A DNA stretch of 27,704 bases from Candidatus Latescibacterota bacterium (GTDB lineage Bacteria > Latescibacterota > MVCY01 > DTYK01), in NCBI GenBank assembly GCA_012961925.1, contig DTYK01000012.1:1-27704 (forward strand), in the 5' to 3' direction. Made by a program: the position numbers and the translations under genes. Shown here piece after piece: positions 14,787 through 22,813 of this stretch (the first letter of the stretch is position 1; every line of letters starts with the position of its first letter). The notes under the pieces are model-generated. The model saw only the letters and a program-made list of their open reading frames with translations, searched no databases and was not told where the DNA came from.

Positions 14787-14807
14787 AAGCCTCTTAGCCG
14801 GAGGCTT
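14787..14807 (-). terminator. Terminator-like hairpin overlapping the desulfhydrase stop codon
   Basis: On the minus strand AAGCCTC (14801-14807) pairs with GAGGCTT (14787-14793) around a 7-base loop that contains the TAA stop of the D-cysteine desulfhydrase-family gene. It is followed by a T-rich but interrupted tail (ATCTTCGTCTCTTTCTCC). This is a plausible intrinsic terminator for the long nfn-fab-rnc transcript, though the tail is not a clean U-run. Confidence 0.5.
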
Positions 14808-15792
14808 GAAAGATACCTTCGTCTGCGAACAGAGCAGGAGTACCGCCGGTATGGATAAAAAGTACGCTTTCATCCTCTCTAAATGCTCCCACTCTGACAA
14901 GATCTATCAGTCCGGCCATTGCCTTACCGGTATAGACAGGATCCAGTAAGATCCCCTCTTCCCTTGCAAGCAACCGTATCGCATTAATGCATTCTCTGGT
15001 AGGCACCGCGTATCCCGGACCAATGTATTCATCATAGATCCTTACGTCGCTCAGGGTGATCTTGACGTCGATCCCGATCTTCTGGGCTGTCTCATTTGCT
15101 AATCTCACTATCCTTGGAGCAAGTACCTCCTTGGGCCGACTGACGCTTATTCCAATAACCCTTACGTTGCTATTGGTCGCTACGGCTCCCAGTATGAGTC
15201 CTGTCTGAGTACCACCCGAGCTTGTCGCTGACACGATGTAGTCTATACCTATGCCCTTCTGGTAGATCTGCTCGAGAATCTCCATGACGGCAGCCACATA
15301 ACCTATCGAACCGGTCGGAACACTTCCCCCCACCGGTATGACATATGGAATCCCACCCTTCCCTTCCACTTCAAGCGATATATCATAAAGCACGTCGTCA
15401 ATCTTTATATGCGGATCATCTGGCACAAAACGCACGTCCGCGCCTAATAAGGAATCCAGCAAAAGGTTTGCCTTCCAATTCGATGATGGGGGGGCTCCCC
15501 TCAACACAAGGATCGTCTTAAGGCCTAATTTATTGGCTGCAGCAGTGGTCTGACGGGCATGATTCGACTGCAATGCACCAGCCGTAATTATCGTATCCGC
15601 GCCCTGTTCCAAAGCCTCACCGAGCAGATACTCCAGTTTGCGCACCTTGTTTCCACCAAACGCCAACCCCGTGTTATCATCACGCTTGATAAACAACCTG
15701 GGCCCTTTCAGTACCTTCGAAAGACGGGACAACTCATCAAGCGGTGTAGGCAGATCTGCCAGCCTCACCCTTGGAAGCCCGGAGAATTGCAT
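14794..15792 (-). CDS. D-cysteine desulfhydrase / ACC deaminase-family PLP enzyme
   Basis: This 332-residue fold-type II PLP enzyme would remove ammonia from a small amino acid. Candidate substrates are D-cysteine (giving pyruvate, sulfide and ammonia), 1-aminocyclopropane-1-carboxylate or L-cysteate. The PLP lysine is K49 in FGGNKVRKLEYLLGEA, ALQSNHARQTTAAA is the partner loop, and SATSSGGTQTGLILG holds the phosphate of PLP. Near the C-terminus, VLFIHTGGTPALFA is typical. The start is firm: AAGGAG lies six bases before the ATG. The start overlaps the end of the isomerase gene by 28 bases in another frame. Substrate cannot be fixed by eye; the D-cysteine desulfhydrase class is the commonest annotation for such sequences. 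Confidence 0.88.
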   Translation of the reverse strand: MQFSGLPRVRLADLPTPLDELSRLSKVLKGPRLFIKRDDNTGLAFGGNKVRKLEYLLGEALEQGADTIITAGALQSNHARQTTAAANKLGLKTILVLRGAPPSSNWKANLLLDSLLGADVRFVPDDPHIKIDDVLYDISLEVEGKGGIPYVIPVGGSVPTGSIGYVAAVMEILEQIYQKGIGIDYIVSATSSGGTQTGLILGAVATNSNVRVIGISVSRPKEVLAPRIVRLANETAQKIGIDVKITLSDVRIYDEYIGPGYAVPTRECINAIRLLAREEGILLDPVYTGKAMAGLIDLVRVGAFREDESVLFIHTGGTPALFADEGIFQASG

Positions 15793-17444
15793 CGTTTTCT
15801 CCTTTTCACGTCAGACTTTACGACAGTCTGATGTTGTTGTCGGTTGATTGGGCATCTGGACATCTCACCCCTTTTAGTGATGGTTATCCTTCCAACCTCA
15901 TCTATCCGGATCAGATCAGCATTCTTCAACCTTTTAAGGTTTGCTCTGAGCAAGGGATATGCGCTGATACCCCTATCCTCGTTCCTTTCAAGCTCCTCCA
16001 CCGTCCAGATTCGGTCGTTGTCCGACAGTAGATCGAGCAGATGCTCATCTTCAACGGTAGGACAGCTCCACATAATGCGTTTCATACGATCCATAAAAGG
16101 TACAGGAAGAGGCTTACTACCTCGTAACAGACATGCATAGGCCCTTATGTAGTCGAGAAGCTTGAGAAGGTAAAGCTTACGCTCAAAAGGTGTATCACCC
16201 TCAGCCTCCAAACTTAAATAGTCTATACCGTTTTTCTGAAAGAGTTCCTCGAGGGTCTTATTCAGCCTCTGTGTCGCTCTGCCGGCCTCATCAGCACTCC
16301 GCAGGGCGATGAATGCATAGGGTGGCCTTTCATTGAGAAACTTTGGCTCCAGAGCCAGGCTTGCAAGAGCCTCTATCTCGTTGTGTATGTCCTCGGCAAA
16401 GGTGAGCACCTTTATGAACCCCTCCACGCTCTCCCCGAATTGGTTTTCAATCCGCACCCCGAGGGATGCATTGGAACTGTCAACGATTATGACAGGTATC
16501 CGGAGGGACGAAGGGTCAAAGCCCTCACTATCTTTTGATCCATACATGAAATATAAGGCTGCCTGTTTGGCTAAATTTCGATCAAAGGGGATCCCAGGTC
16601 CCCACATCTCATCCAACCTGTCGATCTTTCCTGAGACATGGTTCAGATCCAGTTCGTCTACGTTGAAACCCGAACCATCCCTTGTTGCTAAACCCAGGCG
16701 TGAGAATATACTTAAAAATATCATCAGGGAAAAACCGACCGATTCTCGCGGCGTTTGAATCACCTGAGCCCCCTTGAACCCGTTTTTTATAGGGATCTCA
16801 ATAAAGGTATGGCCTCGGGATGTTGCCTGTTCCTTCAGGACCCCACCGGTTGCAATACAGATGACCTGAGCACTCTCTTTGATCGCGCATTCATAAGCGA
16901 ACAGGGTTTCTTCAGTATTTCCCGAAAAGCTACACAGGATCATCAGCGTAGATGGACCCACCTGCATGTGTCTCCCAGGATAGTCCCTCCGTATCTCAAC
17001 GGGAATGAAATATCCCATATTGTTGAGAAGCTCAACCGCCATTAAAGCTCCGATACCGGAACCGCCAAGACCAGTAATAATGGCCCTTTCAGGCCGGTAG
17101 TCTCCTGCCTTCTTCAGAAAACCATCCACCCCCTTGTTCACGATCGGACCTGTCTCTTTCATCTGTTGAGACAGGTACTGTATCCTATACGTCATGCGCT
17201 CTCTGTCTATGGCATCCAGTATCCGTTCGGAATCCAGATATTGCGCAGGCCCAAGCTTTCGCAAAAGGAGGTGGGCCGCTCGCCTGCGCACCATTTTGCC
17301 AGCTACCTCTTTCGTCCGGCCGTAAACATCGTCCTGCCGAGGATCCATTTTCAGGCGCATCGCCAGCTCAAAGTCGCTTGCCTCAAGAAGACTTAAAAGT
17401 TCAGATACTGGAAGTGAACGCTTAACCAGATTCTCGATCTCCAT
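15765..17444 (-). CDS. Bifunctional phosphoglucose/phosphomannose isomerase with N-terminal and winged-helix-like C-terminal extensions
   Basis: The central part (about 80-455) is a PGI/PMI-type isomerase that interconverts glucose-6-P or mannose-6-P with fructose-6-P. It has the SIS motifs ITGLGGSGIGALMAVELL (123-140) and CSFSGNTEETL (171-181), the segment TPRESVGFSLM (231-241) and the catalytic region TFAEDIHNEIEAL (348-360). Normal family members are about 330-350 residues; this one has 559. About 75 extra residues precede the domain, and residues about 465-527 (LLDLLSDNDRIWTVEEL, LLRANLKRLKNADLIRI, GRITITKRG) look like a winged helix. The last 30 residues, rich in Lys, Arg and Gln, overlap the next gene. 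It starts 4 bases after the acyl-CoA dehydrogenase stop, with AAGGA inside that gene's end. Confidence 0.82.
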   Translation of the reverse strand: MEIENLVKRSLPVSELLSLLEASDFELAMRLKMDPRQDDVYGRTKEVAGKMVRRRAAHLLLRKLGPAQYLDSERILDAIDRERMTYRIQYLSQQMKETGPIVNKGVDGFLKKAGDYRPERAIITGLGGSGIGALMAVELLNNMGYFIPVEIRRDYPGRHMQVGPSTLMILCSFSGNTEETLFAYECAIKESAQVICIATGGVLKEQATSRGHTFIEIPIKNGFKGAQVIQTPRESVGFSLMIFLSIFSRLGLATRDGSGFNVDELDLNHVSGKIDRLDEMWGPGIPFDRNLAKQAALYFMYGSKDSEGFDPSSLRIPVIIVDSSNASLGVRIENQFGESVEGFIKVLTFAEDIHNEIEALASLALEPKFLNERPPYAFIALRSADEAGRATQRLNKTLEELFQKNGIDYLSLEAEGDTPFERKLYLLKLLDYIRAYACLLRGSKPLPVPFMDRMKRIMWSCPTVEDEHLLDLLSDNDRIWTVEELERNEDRGISAYPLLRANLKRLKNADLIRIDEVGRITITKRGEMSRCPINRQQHQTVVKSDVKRRKRCNSPGFQG

Positions 17445-17448
17445 AGTT

Positions 17449-18606
17449 CTATTCCTTCTTTGCTGCCTCTTTGATTAAATTCAGGGCAATAATCTGTCGC
17501 TGGATCTGGTTTGTCCCCTCATATATCTGGGTAATCTTGGCATCCCGCATCATCTTTTCCACAGGATATTCTCGCATATAGCCATACCCGCCAAAGACTT
17601 GCACGGCATCAATTGTCACTTTCATTGCAACGTCGGAGGCGAAGAGTTTGGCCATCGCTGAGGCCCGCGAGACATCCTTTGCTCCCGAATCAATCATTCT
17701 TGCGGCAGAGTAAACTAAGGCCCTGGCCGCCTCAATCTGTGTGGCCATATCCGCAAGCATAAATTGAATCCCCTGGAAGGAAGAGATAGGCTTCCCGAAC
17801 TGCACCCTCTGGCGCGCATATGCGATCGCCTCATCCAGAGCACCTTGAGCTATGCCGACAGCCTGCGCTGCCACACCTGGTCGCGTGTAATCAAATGTTC
17901 TCATCGCAATGAGGAAACCCTGCCCTTCTCTTCCAAGGAGGTTCTTCCCAGAAACACGACAGTCTTGAAAGACAAGCTCTCTGGTCACCGAGCTCCTGAT
18001 TCCCATCTTCTTTTCCTTCTTACCAAAGGAAAAACCCTCAGTCCCCTTCTCCACTATGAAGGCACTCGCCCCTCTGCTTCCTCTGGCCCTGTCCGTTAGG
18101 GCAATCACAGTATAAATATCCGCCTCACCGCCGTTTGTTATCCATTGCTTTGTGCCGTTCAATATATATGAATCACCATCCCTCTTCGCCGTCGTTTGAA
18201 TGGCCCCGGCATCCGACCCTGCATTGGCCTCTGTAAGTGCAAAAGCTGCTAACTTCTCTCCCGATGCAATTGGGGGAAGATACTTCCGCCTCTGGTCTTC
18301 ATCGCCGAACATCAGGATAGGAAAAGCTCCCAGAGCCGTTGCAGCAAAACTAAGGGCGATGCCAGCACAGGCACGGCTGAGTTCCTCAGTGGCAATAGCC
18401 AACTCGAGGACACCTCCGCCGAAACCACCGTACTCCTCCGGGACAAATAGACCGAATATCCCAGCTTGAGCCATCGTTTTTATCACCTCGCGTGGGAATT
18501 CTTCGGCCTCATCATAATGCCCCCGTACCGGTTTTATTCTCTCCTCGGCTATCCTCCGGCATAGATCCCTGATCTCAATCTGATCTTCTGTTAACAGGTA
18601 ATCCAT
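17449..18606 (-). CDS. Acyl-CoA dehydrogenase, FAD-dependent
   Basis: This enzyme makes the trans-2-enoyl-CoA double bond and passes electrons to ETF. At 385 residues it is full length. Motifs include AFALTEANAGSDAGAI (FAD/substrate contact), NGTKQWITNGG, FGKPISSFQGIQFMLADMA, and AVQVFGGYGYMREYP. The presumed catalytic base is E363 in ITQIYEGTNQIQR. The start has GGGAGG five bases upstream. Substrate length cannot be read from the sequence; the pattern resembles short-chain/butyryl-type members. It lies 51 bases downstream of rnc, in an otherwise biosynthetic cluster, and no ETF genes are in the window. Confidence 0.93.
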   Translation of the reverse strand: MDYLLTEDQIEIRDLCRRIAEERIKPVRGHYDEAEEFPREVIKTMAQAGIFGLFVPEEYGGFGGGVLELAIATEELSRACAGIALSFAATALGAFPILMFGDEDQRRKYLPPIASGEKLAAFALTEANAGSDAGAIQTTAKRDGDSYILNGTKQWITNGGEADIYTVIALTDRARGSRGASAFIVEKGTEGFSFGKKEKKMGIRSSVTRELVFQDCRVSGKNLLGREGQGFLIAMRTFDYTRPGVAAQAVGIAQGALDEAIAYARQRVQFGKPISSFQGIQFMLADMATQIEAARALVYSAARMIDSGAKDVSRASAMAKLFASDVAMKVTIDAVQVFGGYGYMREYPVEKMMRDAKITQIYEGTNQIQRQIIALNLIKEAAKKE

Positions 18607-18657
18607 CCATACCTCCCGGTAAGTGCCATCATATCTCTCGGGTCACCAATCGTGTGC

Positions 18658-19422
18658 TTACTCACCTTTCTTCTCGATCAAGGCAATAGAGGCAACTTCA
18701 CAACCCAATCTTTTGAGTGCCTCCTTCGCAGCCGACTGCTCTGCCTCTTTCTTGCTTTTACCCTTCCCCAGCCCAAGGTTCTCACCTTGCACCTTTACCT
18801 CTACTGTAAAGACCTTCCAGTGGTCCGGACCAGCTTCATGTCTCACCACATAGACCGGGGTATTTCTTCCATCTGCCTGACAGAACTCAAGCAATATGCC
18901 TTTAAAATTCAGATGATCATGGTTCAATATGAGGCTCAGATCCTCTTTGAGCAATTGGTCCATGAGAAACTGTCTCGCAGCCTTTAACCCACCATCGAGG
19001 TAAATCGCACCTATCAATGCCTCAAAAGCATCCCCGATTATGGATATCCGGGCTTTAACATTGGAAAGCAGCTGAGGGTTAGAAAGGAATAGAAACCTCT
19101 CCAGCCCCATTCTGGTGGCTCTATTGCCGATAACCGCCCTACTGACGAGAATGGATTTGATCTGTGAGAGTTCGCCTTCCCTCTTATCCCCAAATCTTCG
19201 ATATAAGTGTTCACTGACAACCAGGTTAAGAACCGCATCTCCCAGGAACTCAAGCCGTTCATTCGACTCGCTCTCGGCCTGGCTCAGGGAGTGGACATAT
19301 GAGCGGTGCTTCAAAGCCCTTACAAGCAATCTAACATCTCTGAACTCATAGCCGATGATCCTCTGGAGCTCTTTGAGCTCCAGAACCTCGCTCTCTGTTA
19401 TGTGAGACCTGTGTTCTGTCAA
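18658..19422 (-). CDS. rnc: Ribonuclease III
   Basis: RNase III cleaves double-stranded RNA in rRNA processing and mRNA turnover. The 254-residue protein has the catalytic signature NERLEFLGDAVLNLVVSEHL and the second acidic motif GDAFEALIGAIYLDGG, both with their metal-binding Glu/Asp. A C-terminal double-stranded RNA-binding domain follows (about 175-245: FKGILLEFCQ, TPVYVV, GLGKGKSKKEAEQSAAKEAL). The start is a TTG whose TTGA overlaps the fabF stop; no good ribosome-binding site is seen, so translational coupling to fabF is likely. The fabF-rnc order is widespread in bacteria. Confidence 0.96.
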   Translation of the reverse strand: MTEHRSHITESEVLELKELQRIIGYEFRDVRLLVRALKHRSYVHSLSQAESESNERLEFLGDAVLNLVVSEHLYRRFGDKREGELSQIKSILVSRAVIGNRATRMGLERFLFLSNPQLLSNVKARISIIGDAFEALIGAIYLDGGLKAARQFLMDQLLKEDLSLILNHDHLNFKGILLEFCQADGRNTPVYVVRHEAGPDHWKVFTVEVKVQGENLGLGKGKSKKEAEQSAAKEALKRLGCEVASIALIEKKGE

Positions 19423-20699
19423 GAGGAGATCTTTAAGGTTTCAGGAGTTATAGCGGCCTGTTCGTCTTCGTACTTCTTGACTGCAATGACAGCATTATGG
19501 CCGCCAAAACCGAAGGAGTTTGTCAGGGCTACGTGGATGTCCATCTTTCTCGCCTGATTCGGGGTGTAGTTCAAGTCACATTCAGGGTCCGGATATTCGT
19601 AGTTTATTGTCGGAGGCACCGTCTGATTTTTGATCGCCAGCACAGTAACGATCAATTCGATGGCCCCTGCAGCCCCCAGGGTGTGCCCGGTCATCGACTT
19701 GGTCGAGCTGATGGCAATCTTATCGGCGTTGGGGCCGAAGACAGCTTTGATAGCGGCTGTTTCCGTCCTGTCATTTGGCTTCGTGGAGGTCCCGTGAGCA
19801 TTTATATAGTCCACATCCTCCGGTAATATTCCGGCATCCTCCAATGCTACCTTCATAGCCCTCGCGGCCCCTTCTCCTCCTACTGCCGGCGCCGTTATAT
19901 GAAATGCATCTGCGGTGAAACCAACTCCAATTATCTCGGCATATATTCTGGCCCCCCTCTTTTGTGCATGTTCCAGGCTTTCCAGGACCACTGTCCCTGC
20001 ACCCTCAGCCAGGATGAACCCGTCTCTCTGGGCATCGAACGGTCTGCTCGCCTTTGACGGTTCACCGTTTCTGGTGGAAAGAGCCTTCATTGCACAAAAT
20101 CCCCCCAGCGACATCGGCGTCACCGATGCTTCTGCACCACCTGTGATCATCACATCGGCATCACCACGCTGTATGGTCTTAAAAGCATCACCTATGGCAT
20201 GCGCGCCGGAGGCACAGGCAGAAACGGTCGAATAGTTAGGGCCTTTTGCCCCGAGAATAATCGAAATCATCCCCGCAGACATATCGATGATCTGCATGGG
20301 GACGAAGAAAGGACTTATACCACGTGGCCCCTTTCTGAGTAGATTGGCATGCTGTTTTTCAAAGGTTAAGGTACCACCGATACCTGAACCATAGATCACC
20401 CCCACCCTTTCTGGATCATCGGCAAGGATGTCATACTCTGCGTCCCGAACAGCAGCCAGGGCTGTGTAGACAGCATACTGGGTGAACAGATCCATCCGTT
20501 TGGCATCCTTTTTGCCGATATAACGGGAGGAATCAAAGCCCTTAACTTCACCTGCGATCTTTGAGGGGTAGTCGGAGGCATCGAACTTGGTTATCCCTGC
20601 TATCCCGCTCACCCCACGAGAGGTCGATTCCCAGAATTCTTCAACTGTTAGACCGTTTGGAGCAAGCACACCAAGTCCTGTAACGACTACCCTCCTCAT
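19419..20699 (-). CDS. fabF: Beta-ketoacyl-ACP synthase II
   Basis: FabF condenses malonyl-ACP with acyl-ACP to lengthen the chain. The 426-residue protein has the Cys-His-His triad: C162 in VSACASGAHAIG, H302 in INAHGTSTKPND and H339 in KSMTGHTLGAAG. The N-terminus RRVVVTGLGVLAPNG and the late NSFGFGGHNA segment are canonical. Its ATG overlaps the acpP stop by four bases (ATGA). The last ~15 residues (EDEQAAITPETLKISS) extend a little past the usual end. Length and motifs show an intact enzyme. Confidence 0.97.
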   Translation of the reverse strand: MRRVVVTGLGVLAPNGLTVEEFWESTSRGVSGIAGITKFDASDYPSKIAGEVKGFDSSRYIGKKDAKRMDLFTQYAVYTALAAVRDAEYDILADDPERVGVIYGSGIGGTLTFEKQHANLLRKGPRGISPFFVPMQIIDMSAGMISIILGAKGPNYSTVSACASGAHAIGDAFKTIQRGDADVMITGGAEASVTPMSLGGFCAMKALSTRNGEPSKASRPFDAQRDGFILAEGAGTVVLESLEHAQKRGARIYAEIIGVGFTADAFHITAPAVGGEGAARAMKVALEDAGILPEDVDYINAHGTSTKPNDRTETAAIKAVFGPNADKIAISSTKSMTGHTLGAAGAIELIVTVLAIKNQTVPPTINYEYPDPECDLNYTPNQARKMDIHVALTNSFGFGGHNAVIAVKKYEDEQAAITPETLKISS

Positions 20700-20947
20700 T
20701 CGGATTCCCCCTGCAACTGGGGATGCTTCTCCAGATATTTGATTGCATCCCCTACAGTAATCATCTTTTCGGCATCCTCGTCCGGAATCTCTATGCCAAA
20801 TTCCTCTTCAAAAGCCATCACCAGTTCCACTGTATCAAGTGAATCGGCGCCCAGATCATCGACAAACGAGGCTTCAGGTGTCACCTGCTCAGGATTGACA
20901 CCGAGCTGATTCACAACCAGATCTCGTACCCTTTCTTCAATCGTCAC
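20696..20947 (-). CDS. acpP: Acyl carrier protein
   Basis: ACP carries growing acyl chains on a 4'-phosphopantetheine arm. The attachment serine is in DDLGADSLDTVELVMAFEEE, and the acidic helix with IPDEDAEKMITVGDAI is typical. I place the start at the GTG at 20947 rather than the in-frame GTG at 20956. The strong AAAGGAGG sits directly against the upstream GTG but nine bases before the downstream one. The downstream choice gives an N-terminus MTIEERVRDL like other ACPs and puts the modified serine at position 36, the usual place. It lies between fabG and fabF as in many bacteria. Confidence 0.95.
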   Translation of the reverse strand: MTIEERVRDLVVNQLGVNPEQVTPEASFVDDLGADSLDTVELVMAFEEEFGIEIPDEDAEKMITVGDAIKYLEKHPQLQGESE

Positions 20948-21019
20948 GGTTTTCACCCTCCTTTCTCAGCAACAGGCTATGCAAATTTCGCCTACCAATG
21001 TGCCTCCAACGGATGGCAA

Positions 21020-21766
21020 TCACATGACCATGCCACCATCGATGTTTATCACCTGCCCCGTTATATAAGAGGCATCATCAGAGGCAAGGAAAGCAACCAC
21101 GGCCGCAACATCTTCCGGGGTTGCTGCACGGCCCAAAGGTATCAGATTAAGAAAACCCTTTCGCACCGCCTCAGGAAGGGCCTTTGTCATCTCGGTCTCA
21201 ACATACCCTGGTGCCACAGCATTGACTGTTATCCCCCGCGGGGCTAACTCCTTTGCCACCGATTTTGTCAGACCGATAATACCGGCCTTAGAGGCGGAAT
21301 AGTTGCTCTGACCAGCATTACCCACAATCCCTATCACCGATGCAATATTGATCACCCTTCCATATCTGTTCTTCATCATCTGGCGTGCCACGGCCTTCGT
21401 ACAGTTGAAGGTACCCGTAAGGTTGACAGATATAACTGCCTCCCACTCCGCCTCACCCATCCTTATCAGCAGATTATCACGTGTTATCCCGGCATTGTTA
21501 ACAAGGATGTCCACCCTCCCGAACTTCTCGATCGTCTCCCTGACCATCCGGTTAGCAACCTCAGATATGGAGACATCAGCTTTAATGGCCATAGACTCAC
21601 GTGCCAGGGTCTTCTGGATCTCCAAAGCGGTCTGCTCTGCACCGTTGATATCTATGTCCGAGACGGCAATATTTGCTCCCTCCGCAGCAAGACGTAGTGC
21701 TATAGCCTTACCAATACCGCGTGCACCACCTGTCACCAATGCCACCCTATCCTTCAATCCCTTCAT
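21020..21766 (-). CDS. fabG: 3-oxoacyl-ACP reductase
   Basis: FabG reduces 3-oxoacyl-ACP with NADPH. This short-chain dehydrogenase (248 residues) has the cofactor motif VTGGARGIGKAIA, the NNAG motif, and the catalytic Ser-Tyr-Lys in INIASVIGIVGNAGQSNYSA followed by SKAG. The C-terminus SYITGQVINIDGGMVM is the FabG norm. I use the ATG at 21766: a TTG one codon upstream is also in frame, but AGGAGA is spaced six bases from the ATG. It sits 27 bases after fabD and 72 bases before the acpP start. Confidence 0.96.
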   Translation of the reverse strand: MKGLKDRVALVTGGARGIGKAIALRLAAEGANIAVSDIDINGAEQTALEIQKTLARESMAIKADVSISEVANRMVRETIEKFGRVDILVNNAGITRDNLLIRMGEAEWEAVISVNLTGTFNCTKAVARQMMKNRYGRVINIASVIGIVGNAGQSNYSASKAGIIGLTKSVAKELAPRGITVNAVAPGYVETEMTKALPEAVRKGFLNLIPLGRAATPEDVAAVVAFLASDDASYITGQVINIDGGMVM

Positions 21767-21793
21767 CAAATCTCTCCTGTCTGATCAAACTGG

Positions 21794-22714
21794 TCAGCAG
21801 TTGGAAAATATGAGGTCTTCGGCGTTCATAACCTTTATGGATGAGTTGATCTTTCTCATGAGACCCCTGAGTACGTTACCCGGTCCGGTCTCGACCATTT
21901 CGGTTACCCCTAATTCCACCATCTTTTCCATTGACTGTACCCATTTAACAGGACTTACAAGTTGTCTTACCAAAAGTTCACGGATCTGCCCCGCCTCTGT
22001 TACAACATCCGCTGATACATTGACAACCACTGGGATGTTTGCCCTGTTCATCGGCACTGCCCAAAGAGCCCGTTCGAACTCATGAGATATTTCCTCCATC
22101 AAGCTGGAATGGAACGCCCCGTTCACCCTCAGTTCCACCACCCTCTTCGCACCAGCCTCACGCGCAAGCTCCATTGCCTTTTTAACGGCCGCAGGAGTTC
22201 CTGATATAACTATCTGGTCGCGAGAATTGAAATTTGCAGGGACAACCCTCCCCTCAGAATCTGCACCTCTACAAATCCTCACCACCTCCCTCTCTGACAG
22301 CCCGATGATCGCAGCCATCTTCCCAGGATTCTTCTCTCCCGCTCTCTGCATAAGCTCGCCACGAAGCCCAACAACCCTCAGGCCATCAGACAATCCAAGT
22401 ACGCCAGCCTGAACCAGCGCAGAATATTCACCCAGGCTGTGTCCTGCCACGATAGCCGGTAGGATCTCCCTTTCCAGTAATAAAGCCGAAAGGGCCATGC
22501 TGTAGACAAAGATCGCTGGCTGTGCATACTTCGTTTGTCGCAATTTATCCTCGGGCCCTTCAAAGGAGATACCCTTAATATCCATCCCGAGATGATCGCT
22601 TGCCTCATCATAGATCTTACGAGCTGTTTCGAACCGCTCGTAAATCTTCTCCCCCATACCAGCAAATTGTGACCCCTGACCAGGAAAGATGAAGGCCAAT
22701 CTACCTATACCCAT
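21794..22714 (-). CDS. fabD: Malonyl-CoA:ACP transacylase
   Basis: FabD loads malonyl onto ACP. It has FIFPGQGSQFAGMG, the active-site GHSLGEYSAL and the catalytic His in VNGAFHSSLM. I place the start at the ATG at 22714, giving 307 residues, Ser93 and His202, one off the Escherichia coli numbering (Ser92, His201). An in-frame TTG at 22798 would add 28 residues (DAEKHRIDLKTVASSEAS...) with no Shine-Dalgarno sequence, and the added part is not typical of the family. With the shorter start there is a 99-base leader after fabH, which contains a 14-bp perfect palindrome (22740-22753). Confidence 0.93.
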   Translation of the reverse strand: MGIGRLAFIFPGQGSQFAGMGEKIYERFETARKIYDEASDHLGMDIKGISFEGPEDKLRQTKYAQPAIFVYSMALSALLLEREILPAIVAGHSLGEYSALVQAGVLGLSDGLRVVGLRGELMQRAGEKNPGKMAAIIGLSEREVVRICRGADSEGRVVPANFNSRDQIVISGTPAAVKKAMELAREAGAKRVVELRVNGAFHSSLMEEISHEFERALWAVPMNRANIPVVVNVSADVVTEAGQIRELLVRQLVSPVKWVQSMEKMVELGVTEMVETGPGNVLRGLMRKINSSIKVMNAEDLIFSNC

Positions 22715-22813
22715 CCCTCTTAAATCCTCATTGGTTTGAAGCGAAGCTTCGCTAGACGCAACGGTTTTCAGATCTATTCGATGTTTCTCAGCGTCCAATT
22801 TTCGGCTATAGGA

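Noticed and set aside
21348..22085. 245-codon plus-strand ORF across fabG and fabD
   Set aside because: It spans the antisense of two certain genes and their gap, with shadow-like composition.
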